A stretch of 64,000 bases of DNA from Myxococcales bacterium (lineage in GTDB: Bacteria; Myxococcota_A; Polyangia; Polyangiales; Ga0077539): contig JAEUKI010000004.1 of NCBI GenBank assembly GCA_016793325.1, forward strand, positions 62,001 to 126,000. The letters are read 5' to 3'. Both the position numbers and the translations under genes were made by a program. Position 1 is the stretch's first letter; each line of letters begins with the position of its first letter. The notes beneath the pieces were generated by a model. It saw only the letters and a list, made by a program, of their open reading frames with translations. It searched no databases and was not told where the DNA came from. Shown in pieces: positions 40,355-48,726 of the stretch.

Positions 40355-41911
40355 ATGCGAGGACGACGTTGGTATCTGGCTCCGGGGCTGACCGCTGCGT
40401 TGGTCGTCTTGCCTGCGGGCTGCAGCGAGAACGAAGGGCGCCTCGGCGAGAGCGACTCGGGCCGCGCGGACACCGGCAGCGGTGGTGGTGGGATGGACAG
40501 CGGGATCGACAGCGGCTCGCTCGACGACAGCGGAGCGACGGACATCGCGCCGATCGACACGGGCGTCGCGAGCGGAAGCGACGCGGACGTCGACGTCACC
40601 AACATGTACGCGCCCGAGACCGGCGCGGGCTGCGAAGCGGGCGCGCCTGCGATGTGCACGCCGCGCGCGACGGGCTGTGCCGCGACCGAAGTGTGCAACG
40701 ACGGCCTCGACAACAACTGCAATCGCTCGGTGGACGAAGGGTGCCCGTGTCTTCCGGGCACGGTGCAGACGTGCTTCGCGGGCCCGCCCGGACTGCGAAG
40801 TACCGGCGCGTGCGCAGACGGAACGCAGCGCTGCGGCGGCTCTGGCGAGTTCGGAACGTGGGGGCCGTGCACGGGGGGAATCTCTCCGTCTGCCGAGACG
40901 TGCGACATGCTCGACAACAACTGCGATGGCTGTCGCGACGAAGGGCTGTGTTGCGGCGGTGATCTGACGTGCCCGGGGCCGGGGGATCCGCGGATTCCGA
41001 CGGCGCGTCCGTTCGAGACCGTGCGCGTCGATGGAACGACGATCTTCCGCGGCGCGGCGCGCGCGTGGCGTTGGGAGATCCGCGGCGGTCCGTGCGAGAG
41101 CGTGCTTCCGACGCCGACGTTTACGACCGGCTCGCTCACGGCCTCGATGCTGACGTTTACGCCGGCGCTCTCGGGGGACTACACGGTGACGTTGCGCGTG
41201 ACGCAGATGGACGGGACCGAGCTCGTGTGCACGTTCATCGTTCACATCGCGGGCGAGGGGCTTCGCGTCGAGCTGTGCTGGCGTCCTTCGATGGGCACCG
41301 CGTCGCTCTCGGACCTCGACCTGTATCTGCACGAGCCGGACACGATGACGCCTTGGTTTTCGCGCATCGGACCGGTGACGACGAGCGGCGTGACCTTGGG
41401 CAACTCGTGCAACTGGGCCAATTGTGCGCCGGGGCTTCGCGGGCTTCCGCGGGTGAACTGGATGTACGCGGCGAGCCCGCTCGATCGCTGCGTCAACGGT
41501 CCGGGCGGGCCGACGTGGCGCACCGTCGGCAATTGTCCGAACCCGCGCATCGACGTGGACGGACACGGGTTCGCGACCGAGCCTCGCCACGGCTACATCG
41601 AGAACATCAACGCGGACAACCCGCGCAACGGACAGCGCTTCAGGATCTTGGTGCACGACTGCTCGGGCCCTGCGACGACGCCGCTCGTCAACGTGTACTG
41701 CGGCGGGTTCTTGCGCGCGACGCTCGGCGCGGCGCCCGAGACCGTGACGATGCCCGGTGGAGGGTCGTGTTCGTCCAACGACACGCTGTGGCGCGTCGCG
41801 GACGTCGCGGTCAACGTCAACGCGATGGGCGTGACGACGGGCTGCACGGTGACGCCGCTCCGCGCGATGGGCGGAGGCGCGCTGCTCTCGCGCGGAAATA
41901 TCGCGTTTTGA
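40355..41911 (+). CDS. MopE-like Cys-rich surface lipoprotein
   Basis: 518 aa with GAGGAGG ahead of the ATG. Lipoprotein signal ends LPAGC (Cys23), followed by an Asp/Ser/Gly linker with repeated DSG/DTG. Two copies of the MopE-type metal-binding motif follow: CNDGLDNNCNRSVDEGC and the second form CDMLDNNCDGCRDEG. The C-terminal ~300 residues include a beta-sandwich-like domain (PTFTTGSLTASMLTFTPALS, GDYTVTLRVTQ) and a Cys-containing region (SDLDLYLHEPD, NSCNWANC). Proteins of this type are exported and may bind calcium or copper. Function unknown. Confidence 0.85.
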   Translation: MRGRRWYLAPGLTAALVVLPAGCSENEGRLGESDSGRADTGSGGGGMDSGIDSGSLDDSGATDIAPIDTGVASGSDADVDVTNMYAPETGAGCEAGAPAMCTPRATGCAATEVCNDGLDNNCNRSVDEGCPCLPGTVQTCFAGPPGLRSTGACADGTQRCGGSGEFGTWGPCTGGISPSAETCDMLDNNCDGCRDEGLCCGGDLTCPGPGDPRIPTARPFETVRVDGTTIFRGAARAWRWEIRGGPCESVLPTPTFTTGSLTASMLTFTPALSGDYTVTLRVTQMDGTELVCTFIVHIAGEGLRVELCWRPSMGTASLSDLDLYLHEPDTMTPWFSRIGPVTTSGVTLGNSCNWANCAPGLRGLPRVNWMYAASPLDRCVNGPGGPTWRTVGNCPNPRIDVDGHGFATEPRHGYIENINADNPRNGQRFRILVHDCSGPATTPLVNVYCGGFLRATLGAAPETVTMPGGGSCSSNDTLWRVADVAVNVNAMGVTTGCTVTPLRAMGGGALLSRGNIAF

Positions 41912-41930
41912 GGGCTTCGACGGCGGCGGT

Positions 41931-42842
41931 TCAACTCGCGTCGCGGCGATTGAAATAGTCGCTGAGCGCGTCGATGAACCCGCGCGTGCGTCGAGGCACG
42001 AAGCGCCCAGGGGGATAGAAGAAGTGCATCTCGAGGTACGCCCCGCGGATCCAGCGATCGAGCACGGTGGTGACGCGGCCCTCTTCGAGCTCGCGGTCGA
42101 AGAAGTACGGAACGGACCACGCGACGCCCTGGTGTCGCATGAGCGCCGCGTAGATCATCGCGTTGGAGTTGCTCGTGAGGTTTCCGCGCGTGTTGATCGA
42201 GAGCGCTGATCCGCTGTCGGGGTCGACGAAGTACCAGCGTCGTCGCGGGTAGCTCAGGCAGTTGTGCTTCTCGAGGTCGCGCGGGTGTTCGATCGCGCCG
42301 CGGCGCGCGAGGTACGCGGGGGTCGTGAAGATCGCTCCGTGAAATTCGAGGAGCTTTCGGTGGATGCACGCGGTGTCCGGAAAGCGCTCGTGCGGCGCGC
42401 GCCCCGCGACGAGCAGGTCGAACTCGGCGTTGAGGTGCTCGAGCGGCTCGCCCACGATGGACACGTCGAGCTGCACGTCGGGGTAGCGCTCGAGGTAGTT
42501 GGGGATGACCTCGTGGTGAAAGCCCGAGCTCGCGAAGAAGCTCGGCATGATCACTCGCAGTCGTCCGTGCGCTGCGGTGACCGCGCTCTTGGCGCGATCC
42601 TCGGCCTCGCTCACGATCGCGGGAACGTCTCGAACCGTCTCGTACAAGAGCCTTCCGGCGTCGGTGAGCGTCACGCGCCGCGTGGTTCGTGACAGGAGCT
42701 GCGCTTGCAGTCGGTGCTCGAGCGATTGAATGCGCTTGGTGACCTGCGAGGGGGCGAGGCCGAGCGCGCGCGCGGCGTGGGCGAAGCTGCCTCGCTCGAC
42801 GACGGCGATGAACGCGACGTGCTCCTCGAGTTGTCCTTTCAT
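41931..42842 (-). CDS. LysR-family transcriptional regulator
   Basis: 303 aa. N-terminal winged helix-turn-helix (residues 1-60): FIAVVERGSFAHAARALGLA, PSQVTKRIQSLEHRL, LLSRTTRRVTLTDAG. The C-terminal substrate-binding domain (90-295) has two alpha/beta lobes with GRLRVIMPSFFASSGFHHEV. Transcribed away from the CpcT-like lipoprotein gene, with a 104-bp intergenic region, the classic layout for a LysR regulator and its target. The gene may thus control that lipoprotein. The effector is unknown. Confidence 0.92.
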   Translation of the reverse strand: MKGQLEEHVAFIAVVERGSFAHAARALGLAPSQVTKRIQSLEHRLQAQLLSRTTRRVTLTDAGRLLYETVRDVPAIVSEAEDRAKSAVTAAHGRLRVIMPSFFASSGFHHEVIPNYLERYPDVQLDVSIVGEPLEHLNAEFDLLVAGRAPHERFPDTACIHRKLLEFHGAIFTTPAYLARRGAIEHPRDLEKHNCLSYPRRRWYFVDPDSGSALSINTRGNLTSNSNAMIYAALMRHQGVAWSVPYFFDRELEEGRVTTVLDRWIRGAYLEMHFFYPPGRFVPRRTRGFIDALSDYFNRRDAS

Positions 42843-42946
42843 GACGAAGGACTATACGGGCCCGGACAGATTATTTCGATTGTGGAAACAATGTGTTTCG
42901 CCGGTGTTTCTTGCGGCGAATTCGCCCGAAACGTACTTGCTCGTGC

Positions 42947-43636
42947 ATGCGAATCAGCGCGGTTGTCGTTGCTCTTGTTGCCGGGTGCGCGCCGATGGGA
43001 CCGAGCTCGATGCCGGCGGATGGCAGCGCGACGGACGGAGCTGCGGACGCGTCGGGCGACGGCGGGCAGGGCAGCACGTTCGCTGCGCGAAAGCTCCGCC
43101 AGCTGTTGATCGGGCGCTTCGACTCGGCGACGCAAGCCGCGCGCGATCCTCGGTACCTCGACGTGACGCTGGCCGTGTGTCCCGTGGTCGTGACGTCGCT
43201 CGGCCCGGCGCTGTACGTCGAGCAGGCGCTGCGCGGGCGCGCTCCGTATCGACAGCGCGTGTACGTGCTCGCGCCGGGGCAGGATCCGTCGGTCGAAGCC
43301 GCGAGCATGGTGTACGAGCTCGGCGACGCGAACTCGGCGATCGGGCTCTGCGATCGCGCGGAGGTTCAGACGTTTGCGGTCGAAGACCTCGTCGAGCGCG
43401 AGGGCTGCACGGTGAATCTTCGCTGGATGGGCGACTCGTTTCGCGGCGCGACGAGCGGACGGACGTGCCTCTCGACGCTGATGGGGGCGACGTACGCGAC
43501 GACCGAGATCACGCTCGGCGAGGCGACGCTCGACAGTTGGGATCGCGGGTACGACGCGGGCGGGCGACAGGTGTGGGGCGCGACCGCGGGGGCGTATCGG
43601 TTCGAGCGGAGATCTCCGCTTGTTTCGTTGGAGTGA
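42947..43636 (+). CDS. CpcT/CpeT-family lipoprotein
   Basis: 229 aa. A short lipoprotein signal ends LVAGC (Cys14) and is followed by an Asp/Gly/Ala linker. The domain (about 50-225) matches the CpcT/CpeT (DUF1001) pattern: LIGRFDSATQAARDPRYLDV, CPVVVTSLGPALYVEQAL, APYRQRVYVLAPG, REGCTVNLRWMGDSFRGATS and SWDRGYDAGGRQVWGATAGA. In cyanobacteria these are bilin lyases for phycobiliproteins. Here there is no phycobiliprotein gene, and the protein is a lipoprotein, so its role must differ (a ligand-binding lipocalin-like barrel is the fold). Divergent LysR regulator. Confidence 0.87.
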   Translation: MRISAVVVALVAGCAPMGPSSMPADGSATDGAADASGDGGQGSTFAARKLRQLLIGRFDSATQAARDPRYLDVTLAVCPVVVTSLGPALYVEQALRGRAPYRQRVYVLAPGQDPSVEAASMVYELGDANSAIGLCDRAEVQTFAVEDLVEREGCTVNLRWMGDSFRGATSGRTCLSTLMGATYATTEITLGEATLDSWDRGYDAGGRQVWGATAGAYRFERRSPLVSLE

Positions 43637-43659
43637 CGGCTTCGATCGAGAGGGCTTCG

Positions 43660-44910
43660 ATGGCGAGTGCAGACGGGTTGCTGTTGGCGCGTTGGGCAGG
43701 TTGGACGTTGGCGATCGCGCTCGGGGCGTGTTCGCCGAGCATGCCGAGCGCGGACGTCGCGAGCGATCGTGGGGCGACCGATACGGGCGCGGCGGACGTT
43801 CGCGCGATGGACAGCACGAGCGCAGAGGACGCGAGCGAAGACAGCGCGCGCGAGACCGACGCGACGGCGGATGTCGCGACGATGGATGTTTCGTCGAGCG
43901 ACGTCGGCGACGCGGGCTCGAGCGCGGACGCGACGACTGCAGACGCGATGCGCGCGGACACGAGCGTCGGGGACGGCGGCGTGGCGCTCGGGTCGCTCAC
44001 GACCGAGATCGCGAGCGCTGTGTGCGGAGCGCTCTTTCGTTGCTGTCCCACTTCGCAAGATTTGGCCACGTATTTCGCGCCGTACGTGGCGTCGACGCGG
44101 CTCGAGTCGGTGCGCTCGAGGCTTCCGCCGAACGTCGCGATGGCGAGCTTCGACGAGGCCGCGTGTCGCGCGGTGCTGCGCGACGCGTTTGCGATCGCGC
44201 CGTGGGCGGACTGGGTGAGCGCGGCGACGGCGGGGCGCGTGACGTACGACGGCGCTGCGGCGGAGCGCTGCGCGAGCGCCCTGCGCGCGACGAGCTGTGG
44301 AAAGCCCGCGTGGGACGCGCTGCTCGACCCGCGGTGCTTCGGGTTTTCTCCGGGGACGGGCGATGTGCAGCGGAGCTTCTTCCGCCGGACGCAGACGACG
44401 GGCGCGTGCTCGTTTTTGCGGGACGGGACGGGCGGAGTGTTCTTCGGCACGTGCGATCCGACGCAGTCGTTTTGCTGCTACGAGAGCGGCGGGCGGTGCA
44501 CGATCGTTCCGGGGGCGATGTTGCCGGGCGCGATGGGGATGTGCCGCCCAGCGGCTGCGGTGGGCGAGAGCTGCACGATCGCGCCCGCGCTTCGCGTGTG
44601 CCGCACGGGGCTCGAGTGCGACGGGTCGAGTCGCTGCGTGGCTCCTCGGACGGGCATGCTCGCGAGCGGCGCGATGTGTTGGAACGCGTCCGACGGCCTG
44701 CTCGGCGATTGTCCCGCGAGCGAGTTCTGCAATCTCTTCGGCTCGGGCCGCTGCGAAGCGCGTCGCGCGCAAGGCGTCGCGTGCTCGGGCGGCGACCAGT
44801 GCCTCAGCGACTTTTGTCAGTGCCCGTCGACGGGCTGCACGATGAGCGCCGAAGGCGGCGTGATCGAAGTGGGTCGCTGCGCAGCGTGGGGGCTGTGCAA
44901 CGGGCGTTGA
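43660..44910 (+). CDS. Cys-rich lipoprotein with Asp/Ala-rich linker
   Basis: 416 aa. Signal ends ALGAC near residue 24. An ~85-residue linker of Asp, Ala, Ser and Thr (DVASDRGATDTGAADV) is followed by a helical domain (EIASAVCGALFRCCPTSQDL). The C-terminal half has about 20 Cys (CDPTQSFCCYESGGRC, CRTGLECDGSSRC, CSGGDQCLSDFCQCPSTGC). It starts 23 bp after the CpcT-like gene and is probably in the same operon. Exported and surface-located by inference; no known function. Confidence 0.82.
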   Translation: MASADGLLLARWAGWTLAIALGACSPSMPSADVASDRGATDTGAADVRAMDSTSAEDASEDSARETDATADVATMDVSSSDVGDAGSSADATTADAMRADTSVGDGGVALGSLTTEIASAVCGALFRCCPTSQDLATYFAPYVASTRLESVRSRLPPNVAMASFDEAACRAVLRDAFAIAPWADWVSAATAGRVTYDGAAAERCASALRATSCGKPAWDALLDPRCFGFSPGTGDVQRSFFRRTQTTGACSFLRDGTGGVFFGTCDPTQSFCCYESGGRCTIVPGAMLPGAMGMCRPAAAVGESCTIAPALRVCRTGLECDGSSRCVAPRTGMLASGAMCWNASDGLLGDCPASEFCNLFGSGRCEARRAQGVACSGGDQCLSDFCQCPSTGCTMSAEGGVIEVGRCAAWGLCNGR

Positions 44911-45344
44911 GCGTCGAGAGCGCGCTCTGCTGTCCCGACGCAGCGTGATTCGCGCCCCTCACTCCACGCGGTGATAGCGCTCGTCTTCGAGAGCGGTCGT
45001 TGCGTCCACCTGTCCCACAAGGGGCATCGGTAGCCTCACAGGCTGGCCGCTAGACGGAGGCCTAGACGGTGTACTTCTCGCTCGGTTCAAAGAGCGACAT
45101 TCCGCGAAGTACACCGTCTAGGCCTCCGTCTAGCGAAGCCAGCCAAGAACAGGCTACCCTGCGCAGAACGTCGCAGTTCGAAGTCCCGCCCGACGCGACA
45201 TCGGGCGCGTGCTCGAGGCACGAAGGCTGAACGCAACGATCGCTCTCGAAGAAGAGCGCGTTGGGGAATCAACCACACACGCGGCTCGACCACAAGCGCG
45301 ATCACAGCGTGTCGTGACATATTCTGTCAGCGAGTCTGCCTCGT
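44911..45344. other. 434-bp gap between converging genes
   Basis: The two neighbours converge. Besides the large inverted repeat at 45029-45158, nothing coding is seen. The last ~185 bp (45159-45344) have ordinary composition and no recognised feature. Confidence 0.5.
45029..45158. repeat. 130-bp inverted-repeat element with perfect 29-bp core arms
   Basis: Positions 45049-45077 and 45106-45134 are perfect reverse complements (29 bp), separated by 28 bp. Each arm contains CTAGACGG twice, around AGGC. Outside, GGCTGGC and GGTAGCCT on the left pair with GCCAGCC and AGGCTACC on the right, extending the stem to both ends. CTAG, usually rare in GC-rich bacteria, occurs four times in the stem. It could be a MITE or a very strong bidirectional terminator. 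No T-tract is adjacent. Confidence 0.85.
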
Positions 45345-46121
45345 TCAAAAGGGCTTGGGCTCGTGCTGGTAGACCCAGCGAACGGCGGCTCGCCGAACGC
45401 CGTGCAGCGTCTCGAGCGGGGCGAGCAGCGCGCTCGCGGCTCTGTCGACCCACGCCATCGCGTGTTTGGCCGTTGGCTGCGCTCCGCTGGCGACGATCAC
45501 GCGACGATCGTGCTCGTCGATCGAGAGCGTCGCTTCGGGGTCGAGTCCCGTGACAGCGCGCTCGATGAGCGGTCGATCGAAGGGGGACTTGTCGCCGAGG
45601 TCGACTTCGAGCGCGAGGTAGCCGTAGGGCTCGTCGGACGACTGGTCGCGGCCGAGCGCGTCGACGGCTCCTGTGATGGAGGGCGTCCATCGAGCGTCGG
45701 CGTTTGCGGCGATCGCGGCGACGGATCGGCGACGAACGACGGCCGCACCTATCGCGAAGATCGTCGACAAGAGCGAGGCCCACCGCGCGGTGCGCTGCGC
45801 GGCGATCCCCTCGGGGCTTGTGACCTCGGCGTCGATCGAGAACATCAAGAGCAGCGCTGCTGCGAACCCGAGGACCCACATCGCGACCCACAGCGCGAGC
45901 GTCCACGGCGCGACCCGATGCGCAAAGCGCGCGGCGTACTCGCGAAAGGTCGCGTCGAGCGCGCGCTGTTCGATCTCGCTCCTCGCGTCGTTCGTGGCCT
46001 GCTTGTGCGCGGCGAGCTTGTCCCGCTGCGCGTCGGCTCGATCCGCCAACGCTTCGAGGTCGCGTCGCGCCTTCTCGGCCTCGTGGCTGTCTGCCGACCC
46101 GGGGGCGCGATAGTCGCTCAT
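45345..46121 (-). CDS. Two-helix membrane protein with coiled coil
   Basis: 258 aa from the ATG at 46121. N-terminal region (about 10-60) is a charged coiled coil (KARRDLEALADRADAQRDKL). Two membrane segments lie at about 76-98 (TLALWVAMWVLGFAAALLLM) and 118-135. The C-terminal domain (about 140-258) is alpha/beta, with a repeat-like segment (EPYGYLALEVDLGDKSPF, ATLSIDEHDRRVIVASG) and no catalytic motif I recognise. The family is unknown. It is transcribed toward the inverted repeat. Confidence 0.65.
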   Translation of the reverse strand: MSDYRAPGSADSHEAEKARRDLEALADRADAQRDKLAAHKQATNDARSEIEQRALDATFREYAARFAHRVAPWTLALWVAMWVLGFAAALLLMFSIDAEVTSPEGIAAQRTARWASLLSTIFAIGAAVVRRRSVAAIAANADARWTPSITGAVDALGRDQSSDEPYGYLALEVDLGDKSPFDRPLIERAVTGLDPEATLSIDEHDRRVIVASGAQPTAKHAMAWVDRAASALLAPLETLHGVRRAAVRWVYQHEPKPF

Positions 46122-46176
46122 GGAGCGAAACGGTAGCGCGCGCGTGTCCGGAGCGTCGAGCCGCCGGCTCCGCTGG

Positions 46177-46806
46177 TCAGTACCACTCGACGCCGATCGT
46201 GAAGCTCGCGGCGAAGAGCCCTCCGCCGTGCTGCAAGAAGAACATCGGGTGCAGGTCGAGGCCGACGTTGAACGCGTTGCGCCTCGGGCCGCGAGCGATG
46301 AGCCCTCCGAGGTTGATCGACGCGCGGCCGTGCGCGCCGAGGCCCCAGCCCTCACCAGAGCCGCACGCGGGGGAGGAGTTGCAGCCGAAGAAGCCCATGT
46401 AATCAAAGGACGGTCCGACGGCGAACTCGAGCAGGTGGCCGATCGTGAGGCTGAGCAAGAGCGAGTTGAAGCTCTGCGCCGTCACGATGCCCGTGAGCTC
46501 GCCGGTGTCCTTGGCGATCGCGATGGCGCCGAGGGCGTTCATCGACTGCACGTAGACGCCGAACGCGTGAAAGAACTGAACGCCGAACCGCGCGTGAAAC
46601 GACCCGAGCCCTCCCAAGACGCTGATGTTGCTGAGCCCCCACGGGACGAAGGGGCCGCCGCCGAGGGACAAGCCGCCGCGAAATCGAACGCCGTCTCGCT
46701 CGGGCTGCACCACGACGGTGCCGGCTGCGTTGCTCTGCGCGGTTGCGACGGCAGGAACGGCGGCGATCACGGAGGCCGCGGCGAGCGATAGCGCGAGTCG
46801 TTTCAT
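46177..46806 (-). CDS. Putative outer-membrane protein (paralogue 2)
   Basis: 209 aa. A clear signal peptide ends AVATAQS. The mature domain (FRGGLSLGGGPFVPWGLSNI, FGVYVQSMNALGAIAIAKDT, LEFAVGPSFDYMGFFG, FNVGLDLHPMFFLQHG, ending IGVEWY) lines up along its length with the protein at 31144, lacking only that protein's Gln/Pro linker. A small outer-membrane beta-barrel is inferred. It begins 13 bp after the small lipoprotein gene at 46820 and is probably in the same operon. Confidence 0.72.
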   Translation of the reverse strand: MKRLALSLAAASVIAAVPAVATAQSNAAGTVVVQPERDGVRFRGGLSLGGGPFVPWGLSNISVLGGLGSFHARFGVQFFHAFGVYVQSMNALGAIAIAKDTGELTGIVTAQSFNSLLLSLTIGHLLEFAVGPSFDYMGFFGCNSSPACGSGEGWGLGAHGRASINLGGLIARGPRRNAFNVGLDLHPMFFLQHGGGLFAASFTIGVEWY

Positions 46807-46819
46807 TGCGTTCGACGGG

Positions 46820-47227
46820 TCAGTGGCAGTTCGCGAAGCGGAGGGATCCTGCGACGGTCATGGTGCCTGCGCACTGCGGGCTGACCACGCCCTCGACGTT
46901 GTACACGTTGTTGATCCTGGTGTTGGTCTGGCGAACGCTCATCCCGCCGCACACGCCCACGACGGTGGCGGGGGCGCCTTCGCTCGCCATGTAGATCACC
47001 TGCGGGACGTTCATGGGTGTCTGAACGAAGCGGAGCGAGGCTCCCTCGGCGTTGGTGAGCTCGACGCCCACGAAGCCGTAGACTTGTCCCGAGCGGCACG
47101 AGGTGGGTTGAAATGGTGTGCCGTTGACCATGAGCGAGCCTTCGAGCTTCGCTTTGCACCCGCTCGCGGCGACGGCGAAGAGCGCTGAGAAGAGGACGAC
47201 CTTCAACGAGCGGCGGGCGTTGTTCAT
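46820..47227 (-). CDS. Small lipoprotein
   Basis: 135 aa. The signal ends VAASGC (Cys24). The mature part is a small beta-rich domain (GSLMVNGTPFQPTSCRSGQV, FVGVELTNAEGASLRF, CGGMSVRQTNTRINNV) with four Cys. Low similarity to anything I recognise. Immediately upstream of the outer-membrane-like gene, it may be its lipoprotein partner. Confidence 0.7.
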   Translation of the reverse strand: MNNARRSLKVVLFSALFAVAASGCKAKLEGSLMVNGTPFQPTSCRSGQVYGFVGVELTNAEGASLRFVQTPMNVPQVIYMASEGAPATVVGVCGGMSVRQTNTRINNVYNVEGVVSPQCAGTMTVAGSLRFANCH

Positions 47228-47272
47228 GCGGCGAGAGTAGCACGAGGGGGCCGCGGCTCTGACGGTCGAGGC

Positions 47273-47830
47273 TCACCCCGGATTGTCCGTCGCGCGCTCG
47301 GGGAGGATCGTCCCTTCGATTTCGAGCGCGATGACTTTGTCGGCTTTCTTCACGACGCCAGAGAGCGCACGGATGTTCGCGCGCGTGGGCGGGTGGAGCT
47401 TCGACGAGAGGGCTGTCGAAAACTGCAGCGTGTCGACGAAGTTCCACACGAGGGAGGCCTTGGAGAGGCTGGAGTTGACGAGCTTGATGAGCCCGCGCTC
47501 GATCATGGCGGGGAGGCCCACGAAATCGGCGTCGAGGATTTGTGGGATAAATCGCAGGGATGTGTGGTCGGGCTCGGTGATGGCGAGGTCGAGCGTGACC
47601 TCGACGACGCGAAACGCGATGGGGACGTTGATGCCCGCGACGTTCCATCGGAGGCGGGCGGGGGCGCGGAGGGTGAGTCCCCGGGACTCGGTGACGGTGA
47701 CGCTCTCGGGCGGGTCGATCTCGATCCAACGGTCGACGCCGTCGTCGCGACCGAGGTCGAGCCTCGCCGGGGTCACGCCCACAAAAAACGTTCGGAGATC
47801 GTCTTCGGTCACCACGAGCTGTACGCGCAT
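47273..47830 (-). CDS. Uncharacterised cytoplasmic protein
   Basis: 185 aa with no signal peptide. It begins MRVQLVVTEDDLRTFFVGVT and contains beta-rich segments (VTVTESRGLTLRAPARLRWN, VEVTLDLAITEPDHTSLRF) and an amphipathic stretch (MIERGLIKLVNSSLSKASL). The shape suggests a lipid- or protein-binding beta-sandwich of the LEA/SMP kind, but there is no firm match. It follows the CPBP protease gene by 3 bp on the same strand. Confidence 0.6.
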   Translation of the reverse strand: MRVQLVVTEDDLRTFFVGVTPARLDLGRDDGVDRWIEIDPPESVTVTESRGLTLRAPARLRWNVAGINVPIAFRVVEVTLDLAITEPDHTSLRFIPQILDADFVGLPAMIERGLIKLVNSSLSKASLVWNFVDTLQFSTALSSKLHPPTRANIRALSGVVKKADKVIALEIEGTILPERATDNPG

Positions 47831-47833
47831 CGA

Positions 47834-48640
47834 TTACCTCGCGGCGCGTACTGTCTCGCTTCGCGACGAAAAAGTCTCTCGATCGATCGCGAGCAAGCCC
47901 AGCGCGAACGCGACGTGCGCGAGGGTGTGCACCGTCGCGGGGAGCTCGTTTGCAGGGAGCGCTCTGTGCGAGTTGTTCAAGTGCGCGCCGGCGTGGAGCA
48001 GCACCGCGACGAGCAAGCTGTGGTTCGTGCGCTTGTAGGCCCACGTGTAGATCACGCTCCCCGCGAGAAACAGCGGGACCGACGAGAGCATCTGCGTCGC
48101 GGACGATCCTTCGATCACGAACATGAACAAGTGCCAGAGCGCCCAGTTCGAGCCCACGATCGCGCTCGCCACGAGGGGGCTGTACCGCGCGAGCAGCCTC
48201 GGCTGCGCGTACCCGCGCCACCCGAGCTCTTCTCCGATCGGAAACAGCACGAGCGCGATCCATCGCTCGGGCGCGTTCGGCGGATACGCCCACGGGCCGA
48301 CGGACTGGCCCGACGCGAGCGCGTAGAGGGCGAGGGGAACCGTCAGCAAAATTCCAGGCAACACGAGCGCAAAGACGTACCAGCCCGCGAGCGATCTCCG
48401 CGGCGCGAGGCCGTCGAAGAGCGATCGGACGCCGGGACCTCCTGCGCGCTTCGACGAGAGCACGAGCCCGACGATCATGGGCCCGAGCGCGCCGAGCCCG
48501 ACGAGCGGCAGGTACTTCTCGTACGGGCCAGGGATCACCGCGAGCTTCGCGAGCAGCGCGGGGGTTTGCAGTGTGAACGAGAGCGCGAGGGTCAGCGCGA
48601 AGAACCGCGCCGTGCGAGTGTCGTCTCGAGGGTCGATCAT
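47834..48640 (-). CDS. CPBP-family intramembrane metalloprotease
   Basis: 268 aa from the ATG at 48640. Seven or eight hydrophobic segments. The three CPBP/Rce1 motifs are intact: EELGWRG (EExxxR, about residue 152), NWALWHLF (FxxxH type, about 182), and HAGAHLNN (HxxxN, about 230). Members cleave peptides inside the membrane and often act in immunity to bacteriocins or in protein processing. The substrate is unknown. It is the upstream gene of a two-gene unit with the gene at 47273. Confidence 0.88.
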   Translation of the reverse strand: MIDPRDDTRTARFFALTLALSFTLQTPALLAKLAVIPGPYEKYLPLVGLGALGPMIVGLVLSSKRAGGPGVRSLFDGLAPRRSLAGWYVFALVLPGILLTVPLALYALASGQSVGPWAYPPNAPERWIALVLFPIGEELGWRGYAQPRLLARYSPLVASAIVGSNWALWHLFMFVIEGSSATQMLSSVPLFLAGSVIYTWAYKRTNHSLLVAVLLHAGAHLNNSHRALPANELPATVHTLAHVAFALGLLAIDRETFSSRSETVRAAR

Positions 48641-48726
48641 CGACACGATCGTGCGATCGCGACGGGGCGGCGCGCATCGATCGCGGGCGCCAATGTGTTG
48701 CGAGCGCGCGCCACGAGAGGGACGGG

